Assembly: GCA_018389105.1 (NCBI GenBank)
Contig: JACATO010000041.1
Location: forward strand, 186,001-250,000
DNA length: 64,000 nt
DNA from: Nautilus pompilius
Lineage: Eukaryota > Mollusca > Cephalopoda > Nautilida > Nautilidae
Direction of reading: 5' to 3'
This document shows positions 47,901-59,800 of this stretch, in pieces. Made by a program: the position numbers and the translations under genes. Below the pieces are notes generated by a model. The model was not told the origin of the DNA. It saw nothing but the letters and a program-made list of their open reading frames with translations, and did not search any database. How positions within the stretch are numbered: the stretch's first letter is position 1; every line of letters begins with the position of its first letter.

Positions 47901-50620
47901 TGTAAGTTATTTGTAATAATATTAACTGTTCAGGTATATATAATTTCATTTGAAAGGTGCTATAAATTTAATCAACATTTGCATTATGTACTTAGCCACT
48001 TATATCATCAATAGCATAGAAATTATAAAATGTGTAGTCATAATCAATTTAATTCATCTTCACTATGTTTTTATGTATATCAATACACACCCTGCCCAAC
48101 TAGGAGTAAATTTTCTGTTATTGTTCTTAACATGTGATTATCCAAACTTATTTTAATGTTATATTAAATTTCTGATGTTAGAAGCTATATATATTTTTTT
48201 TTTTTTTAAGCAGAAAGAAGGATATGAACTTATTGGTTGTGTTTCTGTAAATGACCCATTTGTCATGACTGCCTGGGGACAACAGACCAAAGCTGAAGGA
48301 AAGGTGAGGTGTAGTTGAAATTTTTTTTTTAGTAGGGAGCTTTTGCGTATGATCTACCATGCTGAGAAGTGGTTGTGCAATCCTTTCATTTTGTAAGCAC
48401 ACTATCCCTAATCTTACTGCAGGTAGGGATTCACAGCCCCCATATCTGAGGAAATATGCAACAAGAATAAAAGAAAATCAATTTTTTCTTATGCTAAAAT
48501 CTATTTTGCTAATTTAAAAATAGATATCGTTTCTTTTTCTTTTTCAAATCAAAGCCATATTTCTATAATGCAATCAGATACTGACTAAAGTGATGTTTGT
48601 GTCTATTTTACAAATATTATATCAGCTTGTGCAGTCAATCAGATTGCTACAGCCCCCTCTGTTTATTTCAGTGTTCTTTTTATTTGGACTGAATGCACCC
48701 TTGGAAGCATTACTTAATTTCTGGAAAAAAGATTTGTTTTTTTCTAATTTTGCATTTTGTTATTCTTCATCTTATAAATATTTTTAAAATATACACTACA
48801 GTTTCATTTAACTAGTTTGTTTTTAGCACATCTTTCTATTGTAGATGAAAGACAAAATGGACAAATAATAATTAACTAAACAAACTAAGAAGCTAATGAT
48901 TTTACATACAGTTGTCTAAAGCTGGAAATTAACAAAGAACAGTGAAGCAACTAGGAATTCTACTTGCAGATCAGGATGCTAGCTGATCCAAAAGCAGAAT
49001 TAACAAAAGCATTGGGTATGGAATTGGACTGCACAAAACTATTGGGAAATATAAGATCAAAACGGTAAGAAACTACAAAAATAATTTTGCTTTGCTTCTT
49101 TCCCTTTATGGTTTTTCTTTTCATCATCATTAGAAATTAAAAGCTTTCTTTCATTTCTCCAAAAGAAACAGAAATGCTAAACTGAGATAAAATGTATGTG
49201 GCTGCAAAAATAAAATCCAATCTGTTCATGTGATAAACATATTAACAGTGAATGAACATGAAGACTGTTGGTATTGTAAGGTAGCAATAGGAATTTTTCA
49301 TTCACTGAATACTCTGACTATAAATAGGTAGTTTCAGTACATACTTAGTTCATGTCAAACACCTGAGCTTTTGCAATGGAAAATCACATTTTACTATGTA
49401 CAAGGATATTTTAGAAAATAAAGGCAGTATTTACATCAGTGCTTTCTTGTGTGACAAAGTGGTAAATGTCATGCCACCGAGTAACAAATACTAGTACATG
49501 AATGTGCCCTCTTTTTCACACATTGTGGTGCTAGTGAGCAAGTAAACAAACAAATGGCCGAACAGTGTGATTTGTTTTCTGTGGGCTGAAGGTGTTCTGC
49601 CATCTGGAATCCACCAGAGAATGTTTGGGCACTGCAATCCAAATTTTGCTCCATTTGATTTTCACCTCTTTGTACCCATGAAAGATGTTCTCAGAGATCA
49701 AAGGTTTGCCAGTGATCACAAGGTTCAACAGGTGGTGTGACTGTGATTTATAGGGCAACCAAACAGCTATCAGGAAGGTATCAAGAAACTTAAGTTGGTG
49801 AAGTATGTGTGTTGCAAAACAGGCAGACTACATAAAGAAGTGATGAAGTCCAATAACTGATAACTGGTCACTTGTTTTTGTTTATGAATTGTCTTTACTT
49901 TCTGAAACACCCTTGAATTTGGTAATTCAATAAAAATGCCAAGATTGAGCAAGTTAATGAATGAAAGAGCCATTGGGAAACTTTAAAACTTGCATGCATT
50001 GCTATCTTCAGCAGAATGGCATTATGGTAATGCCCTAGACTTCACTCAACTGACTTGAATCTGATCAAGCATCTGTTGGATGAGAAGTTTGGCAGATTTC
50101 CACAGCCTCCTGTAAATCATCAAAAATTGCATAAAACTATCCTACAGGTATAGAGCATAATTCTCCAGTCGTCATATTGGGTTCATGAGTTAATGCTGTA
50201 GTGGTGTGATTGTAAACACCAGTATACATGTTAATATTTGTGTTTTGATCTCAGACCAAACACGGAATTTTGGTAGTGAATGCCAGTTTATGCTATGTCT
50301 GCTTATCATGAATAAAGTATAGTTTGATCAAACTTGAATGTGACTCAAATTTCTTTTACAGTTAATTATGTTCTAATCTGATACATTGTGTATGCAATAT
50401 TGACCACCTGCTATTGATGATAAAGTAATCCTTTTACTTTTATTAATTGCCTTTCCTGCTTTTTGTTTTACTAATCTATCAGTATATAAAATAATATTCT
50501 TTTCTTGACAGGTATTCTTTGGTTGTAGATGACAGTATAATTCAGAGCATCAACATGGAACCAGATCATACAGGAATGACCTGCTTGCTTTGTATAAAAC
50601 AGATGAAAGCCAACATATAG
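44965..50620 (+). CDS. PRDX5: Peroxiredoxin 5, mitochondrial-type, six exons
   Basis: This is an atypical 2-Cys peroxiredoxin that reduces hydrogen peroxide, alkyl hydroperoxides and peroxynitrite using thioredoxin. Exons are 44965-45048, 46501-46635, 47279-47320, 48214-48303, 48970-49064 and 50512-50620. All are GT-AG with matching phases, giving 184 aa. Exon 1 alone encodes a basic, Ser-rich presequence ([20 protein letters not shown]) typical of mitochondrial import. The mature domain starts [15 protein letters not shown]. The peroxidatic Cys71 is in GAFTPGCSQ, the Arg of the active site is in NIRSKRYSLVV, and the resolving Cys173 is in GMTC. An additional Cys176 follows it. A NAGNAG acceptor at 48208-48213 could add one Gln at the start of exon 4; the shorter form aligns without a gap to human. 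Other compartments could be served by an internal start, but none was identified. Confidence 0.95.
49260..49870 (+). mobile_element. Decayed mariner transposase C-terminal relic
   Basis: In PRDX5 intron 5, plus-strand frames give [20 protein letters not shown] then [10 protein letters not shown] and later [12 protein letters not shown]. These match the mariner end (SPDLAPSDFHLFxxMKxxLxGxRFxSDxEVxxAV, then GIxKLxxRWxKCI). It is interrupted by stops and has lost its N-terminal part. Confidence 0.75.
49990..50180 (+). mobile_element. Tc1-like transposase tail relic
   Basis: The frame [20 protein letters not shown] followed by [16 protein letters not shown] matches the Tc1 C-terminus (SPDLNPIEHLWDELxRRxRxxPQPPxxLxxLxxAL). 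It lies between the mariner relic and PRDX5 exon 6 and could be part of a second, overlapping insertion. Confidence 0.65.
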
Positions 50621-52900
50621 ATTTTTAAAAACATTTTTTGGACTTAAACTGACAGTTTTGTTTCATTTTGTTTTGGCTACTTGATAAACACCATGCAAAG
50701 GGTTTTCTTTGATCTGTATGCCAGGATCAGCTGAGTTGCCAAGTATAAATATTTTTTTAATGCTTTTTCTGAAAAAGATTATCTTTAATCTTTTCTGTGC
50801 TAAAAATGATAGCAATTTATGTTTTCATTTTCAAATGATGCACCAAAAGCATACTCTGTTTTTCTAACAGTGACATTAATTGCATGTAAAAGTCTAAACA
50901 TTTACAGTTAGAATAGGTGGAAACTGAAATGTTGTGGTGTGGCTTTAAAAGCTGTCTGCTTTCAGTGATGACTTTACGTGATACAAAGTACATACAAAAT
51001 CTGTTAGAATAACCAAGAGATGGTGTTCTTTTATTAAATATGAATGTTCTGCAAAGAGGAATATGCTGAGGCTCACTTGTGTTACAATACAATCATGCTT
51101 TATGATGAAATTTTATGGTTGCAAATTAAAACTTGTGCAGTTTTGAAAACCTTGAAGCATTGCTCATTTTAATAACTATTCTGATACCATGACAATTATT
51201 CTAGATTGAAAAATTTTCCAAAATGAAATGTTTCCATTATGTTGAAACTTCAATTTGTATGGAGCATACTACAAAATTACAGAGTAGCTGAGTTTTGTCT
51301 AGTTAGAATCTTTAACACTTCAATTATTAAAAACTTTTTACAAATATTTTTTTAAATAACCATTTTGAATTTGTTACTAACCCCGGTATTTTCTAATCCC
51401 TGCAGAATTGTTTTAGATTCTATCACAGTAAAATGTACACTATTTTGTTTCCTGCCTATAGTTTTCTTTGAATGTTACCACAATTTGCTTTATTTTGACT
51501 TTAGATACTTTACTATGTGTTATCTCCAATACCAATGATGGCAAAAACTTTTCCTATGTTTCTAGATTCCTTATTACTCAATCTGTGATGTACCCATTTT
51601 TTAAAAATACTTTATTATAATTGACATCAGGTAAATTAATGTGTGAAGTTGTATTGCTGCTGCATTATTCAATTATGATCATATTTTGTCAGTATTCTAA
51701 TCTTAAGTGATTATGGCAGACATAGTAGCAATTTTGATACTTGCTAATTCCCAGTGTTTGATACATTTAATTATTCTAAATTTTTATCCTATTCTACATT
51801 TTTGTGATAGAGTGATTAAAGTTATCTAAGAACAAGAAACTGGTAAAAGAAAAATAAATAGTATAATGAAACCAATACAATAAATAACACATATTGATCT
51901 TTTTCTCCATCTTACCAAAATTGCTGATAATTATTGAGTACTAGTCCATACTATTTTTTCTGGTTGACAATAAAAATATGCAAATAGTTTCCAACTAGGT
52001 AAAGTGGTAGTGTAAAAATGATTAGACTTAATACAAGAAAAAAGAGACAAGCAATTAAAATATGAATAATTCTTCTTTTTCAAATTTATAAATATAATCA
52101 ATATTAAAGCCTGATCATATGTTTTGAGATGACAAAATATTTACTTTACAATGTAATTTATTTATACACTTTTTAATTATGGAGGTTTTTCCCTCAAGAA
52201 AAGGTTGCTGAGCTAACATCTGTTGTCCATTTTTTTGCACCTTGCTTTGTATTCTTTTTTTTGCTATTTTTAGAATTTTTAAACCAGAGTTGTACTCTTG
52301 TTAGTAGCTTTGTATAGATTATAGATAGCATCTAAATCTGCTTCCTCGAACTATGGAAATAAAAACATTTTTATGATTATTAATTTACCTTTTTGAACAG
52401 GAAACTGTTTTGGTTTAAAATAAAACAATTTTTGTGCAGCAACACGTTTGTTTTAATTACCTATGAGTACTCCACATTACAATAGCTTGGGAATTTTTTT
52501 TTTTTTTTTTTTACTGGATCATAGCACATCTATTCTTCCTTTCCTCTTATTTCTGTCACATTTAATTATCCTAACAAGGAGTAAAAAGTGAACAGAAATT
52601 TAGAGAATCAACTTTATTTCAGTTTTGCTATTTTTTTATGTTTTGAAAGGTTTCTATGTCTACCTTCTCCACCCACTTTGGATAGGGACTTCTTCTAAAA
52701 ATGCCAATGTTGGGTGAGAAAATTTCAAAATTTACATACAAATTGGTACTAACATTGCTTTAGTTTGGTGGTACAAGGAAGACTTATAGGCTAAATTTTC
52801 CTTCATTAGCCAAATGTAGAACGTAGCAATAAACCATTTTCACAGTTGAGTGAAAATATGTCTACACTTTTATTTTTGCTTGTACTTCTCATGCCTTGTG
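50621..52900. other. PRDX5 3' UTR and intergenic DNA
   Basis: AT-rich non-coding sequence following the PRDX5 stop. Candidate polyadenylation signals (AATAAA) are at several places, including near 52355. A poly-T run lies at 52496-52512. No gene seen. Confidence 0.45.
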
Positions 52901-52999
52901 TTTGGCATATGGGGTTACACTGTGTATAAATATGGCATAGCAACACTTCACAAGCCTAGAGATGGCGGATAAATGGAATAAAAAGTGCTGACATTTTCT

Positions 53000-53560
53000 G
53001 AAGAGAGCGACTACTTGGCATGCACCATCTGACTCATTGCTAAATACTGCCTCCAATATTTGTTGATGGGAAACAATGCAGGTTCTCTTAAAATGTATCC
53101 TAAAGAAAATACTGCAGTTTTTCATGAAATATGGCACAATCTATTTTGCTGAAATTAATCTAAGGAACCTCAGGAGAAGCAACAATAGTGCATAGGAGAC
53201 TGAATCACCTTGTTTACCATGCCTATCACCATGTTAAATATCCAAGGTTGTCAGATTGACATAAGCAAACTTAATAGGGCCAATCATCGGTTCCAGTGGA
53301 AGTTGAGGACATGAAGGGTACATTGGTCTGATGAAAGTCAGTTTCTCCGGTTTCAAACACCAGAAACAAGCGTATAATTGAGGATACATTGTCGGTGATT
53401 CCAAATGCAAATAGATACCATCAAAACCTTGTTGGACCTGTTGCTCCTAATTTTGACAATCACCAGATCACTTTCACAGGTGATAATGCCTGATCTCAGT
53501 GTAATAGCTCTGGCACTGATTATCTTTGGTATCAATCAGGTTTAGCATGAAAAGGAATCC
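53000..53560 (+). mobile_element. Tc1-like transposase relic
   Basis: The plus-strand frame reads IDISKLNRANHRFQWKLRT, a stop, then RVHWSDESQFLRFQ at about 53315-53356. That is the Tc1 first catalytic region (KxxRLxWAxxHxxWTxxxWxxVxWSDESRF). The catalytic Asp of SDES is present, but stops and frameshifts surround it, and the DNAPxH part is not recognisable downstream. Confidence 0.65.
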
Positions 53561-55080
53561 TGTTCAAAATAATACCAGCAGAGAATACTACATATATCCA
53601 TGCAGCATCTTGCAAGCAGCAAGAGATGTGTAACCTGTAATGGACATGAAGTTGTACTTTCATCCTAAAATACTAATGAAGCATCTAGCACCATGTGCTT
53701 TACAACAATACTGTTTTCAATAGACAGTTGTACTGTGCATGCCATTTTACAAGATACCGTATAATACCGCAAAATAAATAATGTCACTATTGAATCTTCA
53801 ATCCTTGCCCAAAATATTGGTACAGTGTTGCATTAGTTGCATTAGGTCATTTTTCAGTCAGAAATGCAATTATACTTAGTTCTGCAGAAAATTTGTTTAT
53901 GGAAAACCCAGTGGTTTTTAATTCATACCATTACATCTATTACTTTTAGAAAAAAACAAAACTGCTTACAATTTTTACTTTAAATATAAAAACACACACA
54001 AAGTTCGTAGTTTTTAAAATTGTAGCAGTTAACTTTAATACATTTTTAAATAGTTTAAAAAATGATGCATCATTTTGATTATCAAAAAACATTCATGATA
54101 CCTGTCTAATATTAACTCATCATTTTTTAGACAATATAAAATATTTGAAAAAACGTATTTGAAGCCATTTTTAAGCAATAACACAAAATGCTCATTATGA
54201 GGAATTGTACATAAATAGGGACCATTAGCAGTATAATTACCTAATTACCAATCTGGTCTGCTTTGAAGACTGACTGACTGAGAATGTTGTTTTCTTTCTG
54301 TTACATGCCAAGCAGTTCAAACAATAAAGGTCACAACTTAAAAAAAAAAAAAAAGGAATGCTTATGTATACAATGAAATATTAAACCTACTAGGCAACTT
54401 TTCCAGAAATTAAAGAATATATCTTCTTTTTTCAGGTTTCACTTTCCCCTTTTCAGTAAAATAAGCTATGATTAAAAAAATTTTGATTATTCATTAAATA
54501 TTTTGTCATCAGTAGGTGCACAGAGAATGATATAGATCATACTGATGATGTAAAGTAAATTCTTGTAACTTCTTATACATTTCAGGTATACAACTGTCCT
54601 CTACTTAACTGATTATAGATTTATCTGGATGTTCATTTAAGGATAGCCATATTAATCCATAGTATACCGATTTATATTCAAGATTTTATACATTAATTTT
54701 TCATAAATCTTTTGCAGTGGGGTTCACATAACACTGGTCAACAAAATTAAATGTATTATACTCATTATGAATGCAAACCAACTTTTTTAGACTATTTTTC
54801 ATGCTGATTTAAAAATTTCACTCCATTTGTATGCAGCACGTATCAGTTTTTCAGTAGATACATGCAAATATTTACATATTTGTATATATGAAATCATTAA
54901 CGTAATAAATAAGGACATTATTTTTAGAAAGTAAATGAGTTTATTGAGTTAAAAATCATCACTATCATTCTACAAAGAGTGAATACACAAAAAATGGGTC
55001 AGACAAAACAGACAAAGTTAGAACAATAGAGTTAGAAACATTGAGATTTGGATTTCCTGCAGTGTTACTGATCTGGTTGA

Positions 55081-55697
55081 TCACGGTAAAGTGTCCAGCA
55101 GATACTTCTCCTTCAGTCTTGATGCCAACAGTTCTGCTTTATCTTTTGAGAGGGATAGGTCTCTGACAAGGTCATTCAGTTCAGCTTGGGAAAATTTCTG
55201 AGGTTCAAAGCTATCGTCATCAGCCACGTAATCTTCCTCAGCAGCACTATCGTGACAGTCAGCATCATCATCTGATGTTTCAATACCATCATCTGGTGGA
55301 ACTGGAATTGGCAGACTTCCATTGTGAGGCACAGGTCTCATTGCAGAATCCAAATTGGGATACACAATTTTGTGTTTATTCTTCATAGAAAATCCTGTGA
55401 CATTTACTTTGCAAAAATAACAGTCATTAAAATGGTCTTTTGGCTCCCTCCATATCATTGGAATGGCAAAAGGCATGGATTCTCCTCTTATATTGAACCA
55501 GTCACGTAAGCCATTTGAGCAAGCTGAGCAGATAAATGTGGTGCCCATAACTTGTCCTGATCTCCAAGAGGACAGTCAAAGTATAGCTTATAAATCTTCT
55601 TGATCTCTGGTGTTATTGTACATTTTTGAGCTTTCACAATAAATTGTCCACAGACATAACAAAACACATCAGGAGGATTTCTACACAGTCTTGACAT
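55081..55697 (-). pseudogene. Frameshifted copy of a Cys-rich repeat-like family
   Basis: The frame starts MSRLCRNPPDVFCYVCGQFI at 55697, preceded by a good splice acceptor (TGTTTTACAG) eight bases upstream. It reads to KLWAPH, where a frameshift near 55525-55535 moves the rest into another frame (FICSACSNGLRDWFNIRGES, PFAIPMIWREPKDH, CYFCKVNVTGFS). An acidic region and SQAELNDLVRDLSLSKDKAE close it. Cys pairs (CYVC, CSAC, CYFC) suggest zinc binding. I recall near-identical proteins in many invertebrate genomes, often in large numbers, so it is probably mobile-element-associated. Apart from the shift the coding sequence is undamaged, so the copy is recent. Function is unknown. Confidence 0.7.
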
Positions 55698-56159
55698 TGT
55701 TAACACTGTAAAACAAGTAAGGAAGTAGATACAAACGGTTATACTTATATTGAATTTGAGATGATGAAATATTGCATCTGAACTATGCAGCAATGAATAA
55801 TGTAGTTTATTTTAAAGGTATGTTTCCATGATGTAAATGAAATACATGCATACACGTCATTAATTGGAATTTCTATATAATGCATGAGCTAAAACCAAAA
55901 AACTTTCTCATCTTTAAAACTGTACGTGATGTAAAAAAACTAATTGTATATTTGAAGTCAGCATTAAAAGCTACACTAAGTACACCTTGACATATGCTCG
56001 ATGAAAAATACTACTTGTTGACCAGTGTTATTAGAGATTTGTCTGAATAGTAGCATTCCTATAATTTGGGTACACTATTTTCAAACGAGCCTAATTAACT
56101 GCCACTGTTAATAGTTTAGAATAATAATATAAATTAGAAATGAATGTTTCTCCTTTTTT

Positions 56160-56828
56160 TTAAATGAAGCGGGTACATTTATTGCGCTCGGTCCCCGTTC
56201 ACCGACCCCCAGTAAGAGTGCAGCTGGCGAGGAAGTCGGGTCACTCACACACCCTTCGCTGAGTACCTTAATAACCGAGTTTGGGGGGTGGGTGGGTGGA
56301 GGGGTCCTTTTCTTTATTGTAAAATAATAGTTAATCTTCGGCGTGTCGGGCTTTACTCGGAAGAAAGCATCGAAGAAGTCTGAAAGATGCAGGGACAACA
56401 TTAAAGCCGCCGGGGGATAAGTGAGGGCTGTACCTGGGTAGGGTGGCAGCAGCGGCGCGCGCGTCGTCCCCACCACTGAACTGGACCGTCTCTTTGCCGA
56501 CTCAAGCCAGGAAAATTTGAAAGCTGTTCGTTTTGTTTTCTTCCTAATCGCTGAACGGTTGGACAAGACATCCACCCCGCGCGGCCGGTTAAGATGAAGC
56601 ATTATCCGGGGTGGCGCCACCTGCCGGATACCAGTGCGCATCTTCTCATCCAAAACCGCGTCGTTTCTGCTCTACGAAGGGAAGTAACTATTTTTTTTTT
56701 TGTTTTTTTTTTTTGTAGCTCACGTTGCGGCCGAGACCAACACGAGATCAACCGCCATATTATCGGAAAATTGTTTTGTGCGATTATCGGCGTACGTACG
56801 GAAAAGGAGAGGAAAAAAAGAAAGAAAG
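56160..56828 (+). promoter_or_regulatory. CpG-rich promoter and 5' UTR of the YLPM1-like gene
   Basis: GC and CpG content rise sharply here from the AT-rich flank and continue through exon 1 to about 57200. The plus-strand start codon is at 56829, with purine-rich sequence upstream. The 181-aa minus-strand frame across 56108-56653 has no family resemblance and looks like a chance frame in CpG-rich DNA. Confidence 0.5.
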
Positions 56829-59800
56829 ATGTTCGGAAGCTGGCAACAGATTAGTTTAGGCGCCTCTAATGCGGCTTTCTTTCCTCCGATGGATCCTTAC
56901 CAGCAGCAAGTGTACCAGTGGTACCACCATCACCACCACCACCACGCTCAGGTCCCCTGGCCGAACGTTAGCTTTCCGGCTTTCGCAACTGCGACGACGG
57001 CGGATCTTCATCCTCCTCCACCCGGCGGCGGCGGCAGCAGCAGCAGTATCCCCCCCGGCCAGATAGCAGCACCGCCGCCGCCTCTACCCTGCAACCCCGC
57101 CCCGCCGAACCCGCCCGCTCCCCCTGTGGAGGAGAAGCCCCCGCTGCCGCCGGAACCTCCTCCAGAGGACGACGTTAAGGAGAAGGTAGGTCTATCGCTT
57201 ATCCAAACGGTCATTCCATTAGTTTAAAGACCCGGAAAAAAGAGGGGGCTGGCAATAAACTCCCCGATCGCTTGCCCCTCCCTTTTTTCTTTTTTTTTTG
57301 TTTGTTCAACAGGCAGAGCTGCATCTGGATAAGTACGGTGACAATTCTCCCTCCAGGGTTCATAGATCCAAATACAATTGAATATAGGTGTGGGGAGTCT
57401 TTCAGTTAAATTATTTTTTTCTTTTGCCAGGGAAGAAATATAGCTGACATTGGGGAAGGCTAAATAGCCAGAATCAATAATGTTGTATTTATAAAACTAA
57501 AAAAATTATACAAATATCGGTGATTGCTTTTCATTGGTTGGTAATCAATAAAAGGTATTTGCCTCGGACCTGCTTCTTTTTGTTGTTGCTGCGAGGTACA
57601 TGTGCATTGCACACACGCCTGCAATCAAATATATTTCAAACTCTCTTTTTTTACATATAGAGTTGCTACAGCTAATGATTGATTGATTGGTTTTCTCATT
57701 ATAAAAGCAAAATTTGAGAGCATTTCAGTCTTTCGTGATCAAAGAATGGGAAAGAACTTCAATGGCAAGAACGGATGAATATATTAAATATCTTTGAAAT
57801 TTGCATTTGCAAATCGTTTTTCTAATTAATATCTATATTTGTATTAACGTTTCTTGAGATGATAAAATAATTATGTCAATGTCACTCTTGAAATACTAAA
57901 GAGATTGGTTTAGAGAAATGACATTTTACTCCGTGTGTGTTTTGCATCATAAATAACCCAAGGTTGATGGCCTATTTCCCCTCTCTCTACAGGCATACCT
58001 CGCTTTATTGCGTTTCGCAGATGTTGCGTTTTTTTTCAAATTATTCACGTTTATTATTTTCAGAACGTGCCTCCTCCTCCTCCTGCCGATGGTTTTTGGC
58101 GTTAACATGGCATCGAGCGAGTCGATCGGTGCCATTTTGCTTACCACATTTTGCACGTTTCGTGTGTCTGTGTCACATTCTGGCAATTCTCGCAATATTT
58201 CAAACTTTTTCATTGTTATTATATTGAAATTAGGTCTATAATAACCGTACAATGGCCCCTAAGTGTTTAAGTGAAACGAAGAGTCGCACGTCTCTCACTT
58301 TAAATCAAAAGCTAGAAATGATTAAGCTTAGTGAGAAAGGCATGTCGAACGCCGAGATAGTTCGAAAACTAGGCCTCGCGCCAAACAGTTAGCCAAGTTG
58401 TGAACGCAAAGGAGAAGTTCTTGAAGGAAATTAAAAGTGCTTATCCAGTAAACACACGAGAGTGATGAGAAAGCGAGACAGCCTTATTGCTGATATGGAG
58501 AAAGTTTTGGTGGTCTGGATAGAAGACCAAACCAGCCACAACATTCCTTTAAGCCAATGCCTAATCCAGAGCAAGGCCCTAACTCTCTTCAATTCTATGA
58601 AGGCTGAGAGAAGTGAAGAAGCTGCAGAAGAGAAGTTTGAAGCAGCAGAGGTTGGCTCATGAGGTTTAAGGAAAGAAGCCGTCTCCACAACATAAAAGTG
58701 CAAGGTGAAGCAGCTAGTGCTAATGTAGAAGTTGCAGAAAGCTATCCAGAAGAGCTAGTTAAGATAATTGATGAAGGTGGCTACACTAAGCAGTAGATTT
58801 TCAATGTGGACGAAACGGGCCTATATTGGAGAAGATGCCATCTAGGACTTTCATAGCTAGAAGAGAAGTCAGTGCCTGGCTTCAAAGCTGCGAAGGATAG
58901 GCTGACTCTTTTGTTAGGGGCTAATGCAGCTGGTGACTTCAAGTTGAAGCCAATGCTCATTTACCATTCTGAAAATCCTAGGGCTCTCAAGAATCATGCT
59001 AAATCTACTCTGCCTGTGTTCTAAAATGGAACAACAAAGCCTGGATGACAGCACATCTGTTTACAATATGGTTTACCAAATATTTTTAAGCCCACTGTTG
59101 AAGCCTACTGCTTGGAAAAAAAAGACTCCTTTCAAGATATTACTGATTATTGACAATGTACCTGGTCACCCAAGAGTTCTGATGGAGATGTACGATGAGA
59201 TTAATGTTGTTTTTTGCCTGCCTGCTAACACAACATCCATTCTGCAGCCCATGGATCAAGGAGTCAGTTTAAATTTCAAGTCTTATTTTTTAAGACAGAC
59301 ATTTCGTAAGGTTATAGCTGCCATAGATAGTGATTCCTCTGATGGGTCTCGGCAAAGTAAATTGAAAGCCTGGAGAGGATTCACCATTATAGATGCCATT
59401 AAGAACATTCGTGATTCATGGGAAGTCAAAATATCAATATTAACAGGAGTTTGGGAGAAGTTGATTCCAACCCTCATGGTTGACTTTGAAGGGTTCACGA
59501 CTTCATTGGAAGAAGTAACTGCAAATGTGGTGGAATAGTAAGAGAACTGGAACTAGAAATGGAGCCTGAAGATGTGACTGAATTTTTGGTATCTCATGTT
59601 AAAACTTTAACAGATGAAGAGTTGTTTCTTATGGATGAGCAAAGAAAATCATTTCTTGAGATGGAATCTACTCCTGGCGAAGATCCCGTGAACATTGTTG
59701 AAATGACAACAAAGGATTTAGAGATTACATAGGCTTAATTGATACATAGCAGCAGCAGGTTTTGAGAGGATTGACCCCAATTTCGAAAGAAGTTCTACTG

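Noticed and set aside
56108..56653. 181-aa minus-strand open frame upstream of the YLPM1-like gene
   Set aside because: It lies in CpG-rich promoter DNA where stops are rare, has no domain resemblance and no supporting splice context.
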